From: Nostoc desertorum CM1-VF14
GTDB taxonomy: Bacteria > Cyanobacteriota > Cyanobacteriia > Cyanobacteriales > Nostocaceae
Reading direction: 5' to 3'
DNA: 64,000 nt
NCBI GenBank assembly: GCA_019359245.1
Contig: JAHHHR010000014.1
Span: 62,001 to 126,000, forward strand
Every line of letters begins with the position of its first letter. The stretch's first letter is position 1. Position numbers and translations under genes: made by a program. Under the pieces are notes generated by a model that was given only the letters and a program-made list of their open reading frames with translations, was not told the DNA's origin and made no database searches. Positions 54,907 to 64,000 of the stretch are shown in pieces.

Positions 54907-55860
54907 ATGACAATGGGAAAACGAACTCAAGCCGCAGCACTGGAAGTCCGGTTGCTGCGGGAAGGTATTATTGAATCCAGGCATATAGTCCAGGCTGTTG
55001 TATGCGACGAACGAGGACGGGTTCTAACCGTTGCCGGAAATTCTGAAACTGCTGCATTTATCCGTTCAGCGCTCAAACCATTTCAGGCACTCGCAGTCAC
55101 CACCACAGGTACACTGGAACGCTATGACCTCAGCGATCGCGACTTAGCAATTATCACAAGTTCCCATAAAGGAAGAATAGATCAAGTCCGACAGGTATTT
55201 AACATCCTTTGGCGGGCCGATCTTGACCCGACTATGCTCCAGTGTCCAATTCCTGAAGGTAAGCACAGTCCTCTGGAATACAATTGCTCTGGTAAACATG
55301 CGGGAATGTTAGCTGTTTGTCAGCAACGCCGTTGGCCCTTGAATAACTACTTGGATCGCAAGCACCCAGTACAGCAGTTGATTTTGGGCAAAGTAGCAGA
55401 ATTGCTGCGAATGCCAGCAGCAGAATTTATCAGTGCTCATGATGACTGTGGCGCACCAACTTATCTGATGCAACTCGGTCACATGGCATCTTTATATGCA
55501 TTGTTAGCCTCTAGTACCAATCTGGATATGGAGCGCATTGTCCGTGCTATGACTCATCACCCCGCGATGGTAGCAGGAGATGGAGAATTTGATACGGAAC
55601 TGATGCGCTTAACTCCAGGAGAACTAGTCAGTAAAACTGGTGCCGAAGGAGTACAGTGCATTGGTAGACTCGGCGAAGGCTTGGGATTGGCAATCAAAGT
55701 TATGGATGGGGCAAAACGAGCAAAATACGCCGTGGCTATTCACTTACTCCAGCAAATGGGTTGGATTAGTCCCAGCGCCGCCGAAAGCCTCTGTGAAAAG
55801 TTTGTCACCTTGGGAAAATACAAGCGTTTAGAAGTAATTGGAGAATTATCATTTTTGTAG
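54907..55860 (+). CDS. Asparaginase (thermolabile L-asparaginase II type)
   Basis: The 317-residue protein belongs to the ansA-type family found in rhizobia and cyanobacteria, which hydrolyses L-asparagine to aspartate and ammonia. Typical blocks are LLREGIIESRHIVQAVVCDE, FIRSALKPFQALAVTTTG near residues 50-67, ITSSHKGR, YNCSGKHAGMLAVC near residues 118-132 and ISAHDDCGAPTYLMQL. It is unrelated to the classic E. coli asparaginases. It stands just before an initiator tRNA gene. Confidence 0.93.
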   Translation: MTMGKRTQAAALEVRLLREGIIESRHIVQAVVCDERGRVLTVAGNSETAAFIRSALKPFQALAVTTTGTLERYDLSDRDLAIITSSHKGRIDQVRQVFNILWRADLDPTMLQCPIPEGKHSPLEYNCSGKHAGMLAVCQQRRWPLNNYLDRKHPVQQLILGKVAELLRMPAAEFISAHDDCGAPTYLMQLGHMASLYALLASSTNLDMERIVRAMTHHPAMVAGDGEFDTELMRLTPGELVSKTGAEGVQCIGRLGEGLGLAIKVMDGAKRAKYAVAIHLLQQMGWISPSAAESLCEKFVTLGKYKRLEVIGELSFL

Positions 55861-55906
55861 TTGCCAAACTCTTGACTATAGGTTATGATAAAAAAGTCAA
55901 GAGCGA

Positions 55907-55983
<77 letters not shown>

Positions 55984-55998
55984 AATAAAAGATAAAAT

Positions 55999-56038
55999 AA
56001 AAACCCTGCAATATTAACTGATTGCAGGGTTTTTGTTT
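55999..56038 (+). terminator. Rho-independent terminator of tRNA-fMet
   Basis: AAAACCCTGCAAT pairs with ATTGCAGGGTTTT around an eight-base loop, followed by a TTTTTGTTTT run. It lies 15 bases after the tRNA. Confidence 0.9.
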
Positions 56039-56089
56039 TATTTTGATCTATTCTGGAAGAAATAGCCATCCAAAAAGGCGCGGATAATC

Positions 56090-57529
56090 ATGGTTGTGAA
56101 GTTGCAGCGACCAATTTTAGTGGGAGGATTGGGACTGTCCTTTTCTCTGTGGATGTTACAAAGTTGGCACGATTCTATAGTGCAGGTGGGTGAGTTTGGT
56201 TTGTTGAGTGCCTTAGCTGTAGGCGGTGGTTTATGGTTATTCCAAAAAAATCGCCCAAAAGACAGTTTAGAGCAGCTAGATGGTATGCTCGTGGATCGGG
56301 CGACAGTAGAAACTGCGATCGCTAAAGCTGAAACTGTAATTAACCAACTGGCACAAGAAGCAGAAAACCATCCAGCATTAGAGGCACTCAGAGAACAAAT
56401 TGGCCAATTATTGTTGGAGTTAGACAGACAAGAAATTAAAGTTGCTGTGACAGGCGGTAAATCCGTGGGTAAAAGCACTTTAATTAAAGTGTTAAAGGAA
56501 AATGTAGAGACACGAAATTTAGTGTCTTTAGAAGAGACAGCACCTTTATTTAGAGAAGCGGGTGACAATTCAGATGCAGCAGTTTTAGCCGAAGTAGCAA
56601 AATCTGATTTTGTTCTGTTCTTGACAAACGGTGATTTGACAGACTCAGAATTTCAAGTCTTACAGCAGCTAAAAGCAGCAAATCAGCCCACAATCCTGGT
56701 TTTGAGCAAACAAGACCAGTATTTAGCCGATGAAAGCGCCAGCGTTTTGCTGTCATTAAAACAGCGGATGCAAGGGAATGTAGTTGCAACAGCCGCCTCT
56801 CCCATTGCCATCAAAGTCCGAAAGCATGAGGCTGATGGTTCTGTGCAAGAGTGGATGGAACAACCAGCACCAAATATCCAGCAGTTGACGCAGCAGTTGG
56901 ATGAAGTTTTAGTACAGCAGGGACAACGGCTAGTTTGGGTAACAACCATGAGAAAAGCCGGGTTGTTGAAAGCTGAGGCGAAAAACTGGCTGAATGGAAC
57001 CAGACGCGATCGCACTACCCCAATTATTGAACAATATCAGTGGATAGCTGCTGCTGCTGCCTTTGCTAACCCAGTCCCAGCCCTTGACATTCTTGCAACT
57101 GCGGCAATTAATGCTCAGATGGTAATGGATTTGGGTAATATCTATCAGCAAAAATTTTCCCTAGAACAAGCACAAACCGTAGCTGGAACAATGGGAAGTT
57201 TGATGCTTAAACTGGGTTTAGTTGAACTTTCTACAAAGGCTATTAGTACTGTTCTTAAAAGTAATGCCGTTACCTTTGTTGCTGGTGGCGTAGTGCAGGG
57301 AGTAAGTGCAGCTTATCTGACTAGAGTCGCAGGGTTAAGCCTAGTTGAGTATTTCCAACAACAGGAAATAGCAATAGATTCTGGAACTGGTTTGAATTTA
57401 GAAAATTTGCGGCAAACTTTGCAAAAGGTATTTCAGCAAAATCAGCAGATTGGTTTTTTGCAGGGATTTGTTAAGCAAGGCGTGAAGCGTTTGTTGCCAG
57501 AAGTACAGCAGGTTGAATTGGTAAAATAA
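56090..57529 (+). CDS. DUF697 domain GTPase-like membrane protein
   Basis: The 479-residue protein has two N-terminal helices (about residues 8-25 and 35-52), a P-loop GTPase domain with GGKSVGKST near residues 122-130 and a G4-like LVLSKQD near 203, and a hydrophobic C-terminal DUF697/YcjF-like domain starting near 320 (AAAAFANPVPALDILATAAI). Its function is unknown; similar cyanobacterial proteins are thought to act at membranes. It is convergent with the GH57 gene. Confidence 0.85.
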   Translation: MVVKLQRPILVGGLGLSFSLWMLQSWHDSIVQVGEFGLLSALAVGGGLWLFQKNRPKDSLEQLDGMLVDRATVETAIAKAETVINQLAQEAENHPALEALREQIGQLLLELDRQEIKVAVTGGKSVGKSTLIKVLKENVETRNLVSLEETAPLFREAGDNSDAAVLAEVAKSDFVLFLTNGDLTDSEFQVLQQLKAANQPTILVLSKQDQYLADESASVLLSLKQRMQGNVVATAASPIAIKVRKHEADGSVQEWMEQPAPNIQQLTQQLDEVLVQQGQRLVWVTTMRKAGLLKAEAKNWLNGTRRDRTTPIIEQYQWIAAAAAFANPVPALDILATAAINAQMVMDLGNIYQQKFSLEQAQTVAGTMGSLMLKLGLVELSTKAISTVLKSNAVTFVAGGVVQGVSAAYLTRVAGLSLVEYFQQQEIAIDSGTGLNLENLRQTLQKVFQQNQQIGFLQGFVKQGVKRLLPEVQQVELVK

Positions 57530-57549
57530 ACACTCCTTACTACTAATAT

Positions 57550-57570
57550 AGGGTGGGCATTGCCCACCCT
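57550..57570. terminator. Bidirectional terminator hairpin
   Basis: AGGGTGGGCA and TGCCCACCCT form a perfect 10-bp stem around one base between two convergent genes. GGGTGGGCATTGCCCACCC is also a frequent cyanobacterial repeat. Confidence 0.65.
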
Positions 57571-57596
57571 ACTGCTGTTGATTATTTTTTGTGAGA

Positions 57597-59186
57597 CTAT
57601 AGTGGACGATAAACGCGATAGTTGATTTCGGGGAAGATATTATCCATTAACTCGACTTTTTCTAGCCAACCACTGTCAACTTTGCCGATTTTCACGTCTT
57701 CGTAGAGCTTATTGAACCGCATCAGGTGCGATCGCGTCCTTCTAATTGCATAGGGTACCATCGTTCCCGTCCGCATAATAAATGCCCAGTCGGAAGATTG
57801 TGCTAATAGTAGTTCCCGCGCCGCTTGGTTAAGGGCTTTCCACTGCAATTCATCCTCTGGTTCCAAATGCGATATTTCAATCATCCGTTCAGCAGCTTTG
57901 TGCAAATGCGGATAAACCCATGCATTCGTTTCATTCAACCAATACTCGTGGAAACCTTTGAAACCCCAACTCGACTGCGAAGGACGGCAGACTTGCTGCG
58001 TCGGCTGATCCCGCAAATAATCAGCTAAATGGGTCATTTGATATGTTTTTTGGTCATACCATGACTTGCGGAATAGGTAATCGATGAACCAGGGACCTTC
58101 ATACCACCAATGTCCAAATAACTCTGCGTCATAAGGCGAAACGATAATTGGCGGGCGCTGCATTATACCATAGAGATGCTCAGATTGCTGCTCTCGGTTA
58201 TACATAAAGTTAGCAGCGTGTTCTGCGGCCTTTTCCCTAGCCCAATAGGGATCGTAAAGTGCCTTATCTGAGAGTCCTAAGCCACGTCCTGTAATTTTGT
58301 GATACTTAATACCCGTATTTTTCCTCTGACCATTGGGCATGATGTAGGGCTTGATATACTCATATTCTGCTTCCCAGCCCAAATCTTTGTAAAATTCTCG
58401 ATATTCGGCCGCCCCAGGATAGCCCACCTCAGAAGACCATACCTGTTGGGAAGATTCATGATCTCGACCAAAGACAGCAACACCAGCTTCTGTATAAATT
58501 GGGGCATAAGTGCCAAAGCGCGGACGCGGACGGGCGTAAAGAATGCCATGCCCATCAGTGAGGAAGTAGCGTAACCCAGCATCGGCTAGCATCCGATCTA
58601 AACCTTCATAGTAGGCGCATTCCGGCAGCCAAATGCCTCTGGGTGCTTTTCCAAAGGTTTGCTCGTAATGCTCGCAGGCTACCTGAATTTGTGCCCACAC
58701 CGCCTCTGGATACATCTTCATCAACGGCAAATAACCGTGAGTAGCGCCGCAAGTGATGATTTCTAGGTTGTTACTGTCTTGGAACTGCTTAAAAGCTGTC
58801 ACCAAGTCACCTTGATTGCGTTCCCATAGCTGACGCGCTTCTTTAAACTCAGTAATGTAATGTTCGGCTAAATAACGAAGATGTCCGTTATTGACATTAT
58901 GTTCTGCTTCTAGTGCTATGAGTTCTTCTAGTTGAGTCAAGTGTGCGTCATAGCGTTCTTGCAGCAGAGGGTCACGAAGCATCGACACTAGAGGTGGTGT
59001 CATACTCATCGTAATTTTAAAGTCGATACCGTCTCGCTTTAAGCCTTCAAATACTTTCAATAAGGGAATGTAGGTTTCTGTGATGGCTTCATAGAGCCAT
59101 TCTTCCTCCAGCACGTAGTCACTTTCCGGGTGACGAACGAAGGGCAGATGTGCGTGGAGTACAAGTGCGACGTAGCCGATAGCCAT
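57597..59186 (-). CDS. GH57 1,4-alpha-glucan branching enzyme
   Basis: A 529-residue GH57 enzyme that makes alpha-1,6 branches in glycogen. It begins AIGYVALVLHAHLPFVRHPE (the conserved HAHLP), has the nucleophile Glu near residue 188 in GIWLPECAYYEG and the acid/base Asp near 353 in SPYDAELFGHWWYEGP, and ends with a helical C-terminal domain (SSDWAFIMRTG). The overall length and motifs fit the branching enzymes rather than amylopullulanases. It is monocistronic. Confidence 0.94.
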   Translation of the reverse strand: MAIGYVALVLHAHLPFVRHPESDYVLEEEWLYEAITETYIPLLKVFEGLKRDGIDFKITMSMTPPLVSMLRDPLLQERYDAHLTQLEELIALEAEHNVNNGHLRYLAEHYITEFKEARQLWERNQGDLVTAFKQFQDSNNLEIITCGATHGYLPLMKMYPEAVWAQIQVACEHYEQTFGKAPRGIWLPECAYYEGLDRMLADAGLRYFLTDGHGILYARPRPRFGTYAPIYTEAGVAVFGRDHESSQQVWSSEVGYPGAAEYREFYKDLGWEAEYEYIKPYIMPNGQRKNTGIKYHKITGRGLGLSDKALYDPYWAREKAAEHAANFMYNREQQSEHLYGIMQRPPIIVSPYDAELFGHWWYEGPWFIDYLFRKSWYDQKTYQMTHLADYLRDQPTQQVCRPSQSSWGFKGFHEYWLNETNAWVYPHLHKAAERMIEISHLEPEDELQWKALNQAARELLLAQSSDWAFIMRTGTMVPYAIRRTRSHLMRFNKLYEDVKIGKVDSGWLEKVELMDNIFPEINYRVYRPL

Positions 59187-59733
59187 AGTGATTTTGGGGT
59201 GATACTTGTAAGTTGAAGGTCGAGAGGTTTGGCCGAAATTAACAATATTTTAAGACTTATGGGGATCGTAAGAATAGTTTTCAATTGAGTTAAATACAGT
59301 GCTTGTGAGGATACAACACAACATTAATTGTGCCTCCTCGGACTTTTGTTGTTAACTAGTTGTAAAAACTGCCTATTGATTTATTGTATAATCCTGTACT
59401 GAAAATATTTACTTAGGTTCAATACCCTTGTCTCGTAAGGGTTCTGCCAATTTTTCAGCTAATGCATCGTCAACAATTAAAGGTGCGTTATTCTACGCCA
59501 TAACACACCCTACTTGTACCTAAAATTTATATTTATTTATATAAATTGAAGTTTTATCGCCGACTCACTCAACTGTGGGTTTGGTTCTTTTTCTCTTTCT
59601 TCTTCTGGTAATATTCTGGGTTAAAGAAGTCTAATTTATCAGACAAGATAGTTTTTCTGTTTGTATCCCACACTTTAGTGACGAACCTTTGTATAAGAGT
59701 GGTAAGCGCAGTCCGTCGTAGACATCGCACTCC
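59187..59733. other. 547-bp spacer with decayed coding traces
   Basis: No intact gene is seen. On the minus strand a short frame ending at 59569 reads ILSDKLDFFNPEYYQKKKEK, and another near 59410-59480 reads PLIVDDALAEKLAEPLRDKG; neither has a start or a recognised family. AGTGCGATGTCTACGACGGA near 59712 (minus strand) is of the repeat type common in Nostoc. The GH57 promoter should lie near its right-hand start. Confidence 0.5.
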
Positions 59734-60834
59734 TTATTCCTCATCCCGATATAATTCCTGCAAGTCCTGTAACTGAGTCTTGCGGGAAATGCGGCGATAT
59801 TTTTTACTTTCTAGCTTGGGTTCGTATTGACTCTGCCCTTTGCCTTTGCTTTTTAACTTCATCGTAGATTCAGGATCAGCTTGTTGGTGCAGCTGAGTTT
59901 GACGGGCTATCGCATCGGACAAAAATTCTAAATAATGTTCATATCGTTCCCAATCTCCCCGCACCGCACATTCCGGCTCATCTCGATGCAGACAATCGCT
60001 AAACCGACAGCTAGCAACTGCTAACCGCTTTCTTGCTTCTGGGAAATAATGGATTAATTCTTCTGGGATACAATCCATGTCCGGCTGATTAAAGCCGGGG
60101 GTGTCTGCAAGCATTCCACCGCTAGGCAACTCAAATAATTCTATATGGCGAGTGGTATGACGACCACGAGCTAGTTTGCCGGAAACTTCTCCCACTCGCA
60201 GCTTGGCAGAATCAATCAGCGAATTAATCAGGCTGGATTTACCAACACCGGAAGGCCCAGCAATTACAGTAATTTTATTGTTCAAATATCTGGCTGCTTG
60301 GTCGGTATTTATACCAACTTTGACGCTGATAAATATTGGTTCATAGCCCCAACCAAGCAGGCGATCGCTAACTTGCTGCTGTTCTTGCGGTGAAATTAAA
60401 TCACTTTTATTCAAACATAAAAGTACATCTAAGCCTGTAGACTCAGCCTTAATCAGAAACCGACTCAGTTGATAAGGTTCCAAAGGCGGATCAGCAACGG
60501 CAAAGACCAATAAGATTTGATTGACATTGGCGATCGCTGGACGATCCAATTCACTGTGGCGGGGTAAAACATCAGCGATCGCTCCCCGTCCCCCAGCCCA
60601 ATCTGGCTCTTCTACCACAACGCGATCACCTACCATCACCTGTTGCCCGATTTTTTTTAGGCGTGTTCGGCGAGTGCAGAGGAGGAGAGGGGGATGGGGA
60701 AGATGAGAATCTTGCTCCCTCATCTCCCTAATCTCCCCATCCTTTTGATCCAGTTGTACTCGGTAAAAATTAGCTTGCACGGCTAGCACCGTACCCAATA
60801 ACAGCCCAGTTGCAGTAAAATTTTCCCCTGTCAT
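59734..60834 (-). CDS. rsgA: Ribosome small subunit GTPase RsgA
   Basis: RsgA (YjeQ) checks late 30S maturation. The 366-residue protein has an N-terminal OB fold, then a circularly permuted GTPase: NKSD near residue 141, GPSGVGKSSLIN near 197, and DTPGFNQ near 247. The C-terminal zinc knuckle has CRFSDCLHRDEPECAV. A loop near residues 38-55 (REQDSHLPHPPLLLCTRRTR) is longer than usual. The start overlaps the upstream gene by four bases. Confidence 0.95.
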   Translation of the reverse strand: MTGENFTATGLLLGTVLAVQANFYRVQLDQKDGEIREMREQDSHLPHPPLLLCTRRTRLKKIGQQVMVGDRVVVEEPDWAGGRGAIADVLPRHSELDRPAIANVNQILLVFAVADPPLEPYQLSRFLIKAESTGLDVLLCLNKSDLISPQEQQQVSDRLLGWGYEPIFISVKVGINTDQAARYLNNKITVIAGPSGVGKSSLINSLIDSAKLRVGEVSGKLARGRHTTRHIELFELPSGGMLADTPGFNQPDMDCIPEELIHYFPEARKRLAVASCRFSDCLHRDEPECAVRGDWERYEHYLEFLSDAIARQTQLHQQADPESTMKLKSKGKGQSQYEPKLESKKYRRISRKTQLQDLQELYRDEE

Positions 60835-61088
60835 TGGCCAATAACTGGGCGGCGTACTAACAGAGAAAAATAACTACTACAGTCTGTAATCTGTTCCACC
60901 TGATAACCTGACATTGTTAGACTATCGGGAACCTGCTCAATTGGCTCACCAGGGTCTAGCCAGACTTCTAGCAAACCTCCCAATGGCATTTTCTCCAGAC
61001 GTAGTTTTGTCCGCACAAAATTAATTGGGCAAGGGGTGCCTCGTAAATCAAGTTGAGCATCGGGAGTTAAAAGAGAAGAGGGCTTCAT
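60831..61088 (-). CDS. TusA/SirA-like sulfur-carrier protein
   Basis: An 85-residue protein with the family motif LDLRGTPCPINFVRTKLRLE, where the Cys-Pro cysteine (near residue 19) carries sulfur in TusA proteins. The rest fits the two-layer fold (GGLLEVWLDPGEPIEQVPDS). It may pass sulfur for tRNA thiolation or other uses. It overlaps dnaJ by one base and rsgA by four, so the three genes form a tightly coupled operon. Confidence 0.92.
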   Translation of the reverse strand: MKPSSLLTPDAQLDLRGTPCPINFVRTKLRLEKMPLGGLLEVWLDPGEPIEQVPDSLTMSGYQVEQITDCSSYFSLLVRRPVIGQ

Positions 61089-62215
61089 TACTTAAATAAA
61101 TTTCCCAAAAATCCTTCTAAACCGCCTTTACCAGTGCGATCTCCCTTAATTTTAGCCAGCTTCTCCAACAGTTCCCTCTCCTCAGGGGTGACCTTGGTGG
61201 GAATATCAATTAATACTGTCAGCATATGATCCCCTCTACTAACAGGATTACCTAAACGGGGTACACCGCGATTTTCCAACTTCATCACCGTATTGGGCTG
61301 GGTTCCAGCCGGAACGATCAGTTCTACTGGCCCATCGACCGTATCCACCTCTAACCGACAACCTAAAATCGCTTGCAAGTAGCTAAGTTTGATTTCCGAG
61401 AGAATATTAATGCCATCCCGTTGGAATTCCTCGTCCTCATTTACGAACAAGTAAACGTACAAATCCCCAGGAGGGCCACTGCGTTGACCAGCATCTCCTT
61501 CACTAGAAATCCGCAAGCGTGTGCCATTATCCACCCCAGCCGGAATGGTAATTTTGAGTTTCTTTGTAACTTGATTTGCACCCTTACCATCACAGGCATC
61601 ACACTTATCTTCAATTACCATCCCTGTCCCATTACAGGTGGGACAAGTCGAGACTTGGGTGAAACTGCCAAAAGGTGTTCTAGTGACACGGCGGACTTGA
61701 CCCGATCCGGTACAAGTCGAACAAGTCCGGGGGCGGGTTCCAGGTTTAGCACCAGAACCGCTACAAACTTCACAATTTTCTAGATGGGAAATGCGAATTT
61801 CTTTTTCCCCGCCAAATACCGCTTCCCGAAAGTCTAACTTCAGGTCTAGCCGCAGGTCATCGCCCCTTGCAGGTCCACTGCGCCGTCTTTGTTGCGTGGG
61901 ATTACCCATACCACCAGCAAAGCCGCTAAAAATGCTTTCAAAGATATCGGCAAAACCACCCATATCGCCCACATCTTGGAAGCCAGCGCCAGCACCTGAC
62001 ACACCCTCTGGACCAAAGCGATCGTAACGAGCGCGGGTTTCTGGCTCTGAGAGTACCTCATAAGCGCGGTTAATTTCTTTAAACCGATCCTCCGCCCCCG
62101 GTTCTTTGTTCACATCTGGGTGATACTTCCGGGCTAGACGGCGATAAGCTTGTTTGATTTCTTCTTTGTCGGTGTCACGAGAGACACCCAGGATTTCATA
62201 ATAGTCGCGGGCCAT
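61088..62215 (-). CDS. dnaJ: Chaperone protein DnaJ
   Basis: DnaJ stimulates the DnaK ATPase and delivers substrates. The 375-residue type I protein has a J domain with HPD at residues 32-34 ([11 protein letters not shown]), a Gly/Phe-rich region, and four zinc repeats near 145-215: [24 protein letters not shown] and CDACDGKG. The C-terminal substrate domain is complete. It is downstream of dnaK in the same direction, separated by 658 bases. It overlaps the TusA-like gene. Confidence 0.97.
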   Translation of the reverse strand: MARDYYEILGVSRDTDKEEIKQAYRRLARKYHPDVNKEPGAEDRFKEINRAYEVLSEPETRARYDRFGPEGVSGAGAGFQDVGDMGGFADIFESIFSGFAGGMGNPTQQRRRSGPARGDDLRLDLKLDFREAVFGGEKEIRISHLENCEVCSGSGAKPGTRPRTCSTCTGSGQVRRVTRTPFGSFTQVSTCPTCNGTGMVIEDKCDACDGKGANQVTKKLKITIPAGVDNGTRLRISSEGDAGQRSGPPGDLYVYLFVNEDEEFQRDGINILSEIKLSYLQAILGCRLEVDTVDGPVELIVPAGTQPNTVMKLENRGVPRLGNPVSRGDHMLTVLIDIPTKVTPEERELLEKLAKIKGDRTGKGGLEGFLGNLFK

Positions 62216-62873
62216 ATAGCAAAGGTAAAAGTTAGAAGGAAGAAAGCAGAAGTCAGTAGAACGTCACTCACGGTCACTTGCTACCCTACAGAAAGGCGTT
62301 TTACTTTACAGATGATATGCAAGAGCAACACACTATCCTTCAAAGGGCGGCTTGCCGGAGGTCAGGCAGAAGATAAAATTAATTTTTGTTAATAACTGAT
62401 TTTACCCTTTACCCTTTACAAAAATCACCGACAAATCTTGAGCAACAGGTGCTTTCCTCGTGGGAGACGACAAAAGCTATAAAAGTTATGAGCAGGGGAA
62501 GCCTCTGCTCAGACTTCTCACTGCCGAGTCGGCTGTCTCTTTTACAATTGTGCTACGTAGGAGAGGAAAACCCCGCCCATCAACCAGAGGGGCTAGCCGC
62601 ACCATTAGGTGTGGAAAACCACCCAGATGCAATGGAAGTGCATCTGAATCGACATACTGCCTAGCAGTAATTTGCTTCTACAATCTAACAAACTGCTGGG
62701 GTCTTGTGAAACTTCGCTAAATTTCTAATCAATATTAGATATATTAAAATGTCTTAATAAAAATCTGCAACTTAGGGGAGTAGGGGGCAAGGGGAAGAAT
62801 AAAAATTACCTCTTTCCCCTGTGCTTCCAGGTAAGTGCCCCTCTGACTCTTTTCAATGCCCCATGCCCAATCC
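62216..62873 (-). other. 658-bp dnaK-dnaJ spacer with clustered hairpins
   Basis: No gene is seen. Four stems lie close together: TGAGCAGGGG/CCTCTGCTCA (62489-62511), GCCGA/TCGGC (62523-62533), CCGCACC/GGTGTGG (62597-62614) and CAGATGCA/TGCATCTG (62624-62646). The last is perfect; the first and third each have one G-U pair. It could be an mRNA processing or attenuation region, an unannotated RNA, or a repeat element. Confidence 0.55.
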
Positions 62874-64000
62874 TTAATCTATCGCCTCATAATCAACCTG
62901 GGCAGTACTTTCTTCGTCAAAATCAAAGTTGAATTGTGGTATTAATGTGCCATTCATTGGTGAGTCTACTTCTGGGGTAGAAAGACTAGTTGAAGCCTTT
63001 TCAATCTCATCACTTTGGCTATTCGCCCGGTTATAGACATCGGCACCAATTGCAAACAGGGTTTGTTGGAAGTCGTCTAAACGCTGCTTAAACTCCACTG
63101 TGGAGATCCTGGAGTCGATCATTGCAGCTTGGAGTTGTGAAACTTTTTCACTGGCCAAGGTTTTCATCTGGTCGCCGATAAAGTTGCTATTATCCTTGAT
63201 GGTGGATTCGTAACTCAACAACAGATTATCTGCTTGGTTTTTGAGTTCAACCAGTTCTTTACGTCTTCTATCTTCTTCGGAAAACAGTTCGGCCTCTTGA
63301 CGCATCCGTTCGACTTCGTTGGTACTTAAACCACCTGTATTGGTAATCCTGATACTCTGTTCTCTACCTGTGCCTTTGTCTTGGGCAGAAACCTTCATGA
63401 TGCCGTTGACATCGATTTCAAAAGATACTTCGATTTGCGGCACACCACGGGGCGACGGGGGAATTCCTGCTAGCAAAAACTTGCCGAGACTTTTATTATC
63501 TCGTGACATTGCCCGTTCACCTTGCAGAACGTGAATTTCTACCGAGGTTTGCCCATCAACTGCTGTGGAAAAAACTTGTGACTTACTAGTAGGAATTGTG
63601 GTGTTGCGTTCAATGATTTTGGTGAACACTTCACCCAAAGTTTCAATTCCTAAGGACAGGGGGGTGACATCCAAAAGTAAGAGATTATCGACTTCGCCAC
63701 CCAACACCCCTGCTTGGATAGCCGCTCCCAATGCTACCGCTTCGTCAGGGTTGATAGAGCGATCGGGAGCTTTGCCATTGAAAAACTTAATTAGCGCGTT
63801 TTGGACTGCGGGAATACGGGTAGAACCACCTACCAAAATAATCCTATCTATGGCTTGTGGTTTGAGATCCGCATCTTTGAGCGCTTGGATCATTGGTTCG
63901 ATAGTACCTTCAATTAAATTAAGTGCCAGTTCTTCAAATTTAGAACGGCTGAGTTCCATTTCCAGATGCTTTGGCCCGGTTTCATCAGCCGTAATAAACG
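62874..64000 (-). CDS. dnaK: Chaperone protein DnaK (partial)
   Basis: Only the C-terminal 375 or so residues are present; the gene continues past the right edge (frame open through [20 protein letters not shown]). The end of the ATPase domain has [18 protein letters not shown] and [18 protein letters not shown]. The substrate-binding domain has [20 protein letters not shown], followed by the helical lid. The C-terminus ([11 protein letters not shown]) is acidic. Cyanobacteria have several DnaK copies; this is the one linked to dnaJ. Confidence 0.97.
   Translation of the reverse strand, partial: FITADETGPKHLEMELSRSKFEELALNLIEGTIEPMIQALKDADLKPQAIDRIILVGGSTRIPAVQNALIKFFNGKAPDRSINPDEAVALGAAIQAGVLGGEVDNLLLLDVTPLSLGIETLGEVFTKIIERNTTIPTSKSQVFSTAVDGQTSVEIHVLQGERAMSRDNKSLGKFLLAGIPPSPRGVPQIEVSFEIDVNGIMKVSAQDKGTGREQSIRITNTGGLSTNEVERMRQEAELFSEEDRRRKELVELKNQADNLLLSYESTIKDNSNFIGDQMKTLASEKVSQLQAAMIDSRISTVEFKQRLDDFQQTLFAIGADVYNRANSQSDEIEKASTSLSTPEVDSPMNGTLIPQFNFDFDEESTAQVDYEAID

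Noticed and set aside
59380..59700. Short minus-strand frames in the GH57-rsgA spacer as genes
   Set aside because: No convincing starts or family motifs, and one begins in dispersed repeat sequence; treated as decayed or random coding.
62480..62650. tmRNA, 6S RNA, SRP RNA or RNase P RNA in the dnaK-dnaJ spacer
   Set aside because: None of the conserved core sequences of these RNAs that I know could be found there.
62460..62720. 86-codon frame across the dnaK-dnaJ hairpins
   Set aside because: The frame passes through four stem-loops and shows no protein features.

Overview
The window is a chromosomal piece of a filamentous, heterocyst-type cyanobacterium, most likely Nostoc or a close relative. 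The evidence is NdhN of the photosynthetic NDH-1 complex, Ycf36/CGLD27 and DUF3172 proteins, many GCGATCGC (HIP1) octamers, and spacers filled with heptanucleotide repeats of the TCATTAG / ACAAATG type known from Nostoc and Anabaena. No prophage, complete IS element or CRISPR array is visible.

Region 1 (1-5364) holds the end of a YceI-like gene, an AMIN-domain protein, a DUF3172 membrane protein, an ABC-2 permease without a visible ATPase, a GNAT acetyltransferase and ndhN. A gene-free stretch of about 970 bases with several hairpins then leads into the ribosomal operon.

Region 2 (5365-23338) is the S10-spc-alpha supercluster, all on the plus strand: rplC-rplD-rplW-rplB-rpsS-rplV-rpsC-rplP-rpmC-rpsQ-rplN-rplX-rplE-rpsH-rplF-rplR-rpsE-rplO-secY-adk-infA-rpmJ-rpsM-rpsK-rpoA-rplQ-truA-rplM-rpsI-rpmE-prfA. 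rpsN is missing between rplE and rpsH, and rpmD between rpsE and rplO. Ten spacers contain heptamer repeats or related short repeats, which is unusual for an operon usually packed tightly.

Region 3 (23339-33571) is accessory and partly decayed: an XRE regulator with a tandem operator-like repeat, DUF29-like remnants, a MITE-like element, an Rpn/DUF2887 nuclease and a PIN toxin broken by one base beside an intact antitoxin. The housekeeping genes among them are an ABC-F ATPase, gpmI and secG followed by a zincin protease, plus a methyltransferase.

Region 4 (33572-41400), mainly minus strand, has a GT4 glycosyltransferase, the deoC-recO-MFS operon (recO carries an internal 52-bp tandem repeat read in two frames), a solitary C5 DNA methyltransferase and a WcaI-like glycosyltransferase.

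Region 5 (41508-53672) has an outer-membrane porin, a five-gene minus-strand glycan cluster (phosphotransferase, ABC exporter, two GT4 enzymes, a MurG-like enzyme), a divergent two-component pair, and a sensor protein that stops just before its kinase domain would begin.

Region 6 (53864-64000) has rsfS-CGLD27, an asparaginase, initiator tRNA-Met with a clear terminator, a DUF697 GTPase, a GH57 branching enzyme, and the dnaK-dnaJ-tusA-like-rsgA operon. dnaK runs off the right edge. The dnaK-dnaJ spacer has four successive hairpins.

Most promising for follow-up: the rplC leader, the dnaK-dnaJ spacer, the orphan hairpin at 2266-2317, the repeats inside the ribosomal operon, the recO insert, and the glycan-export cluster with its divergent sensor pair.
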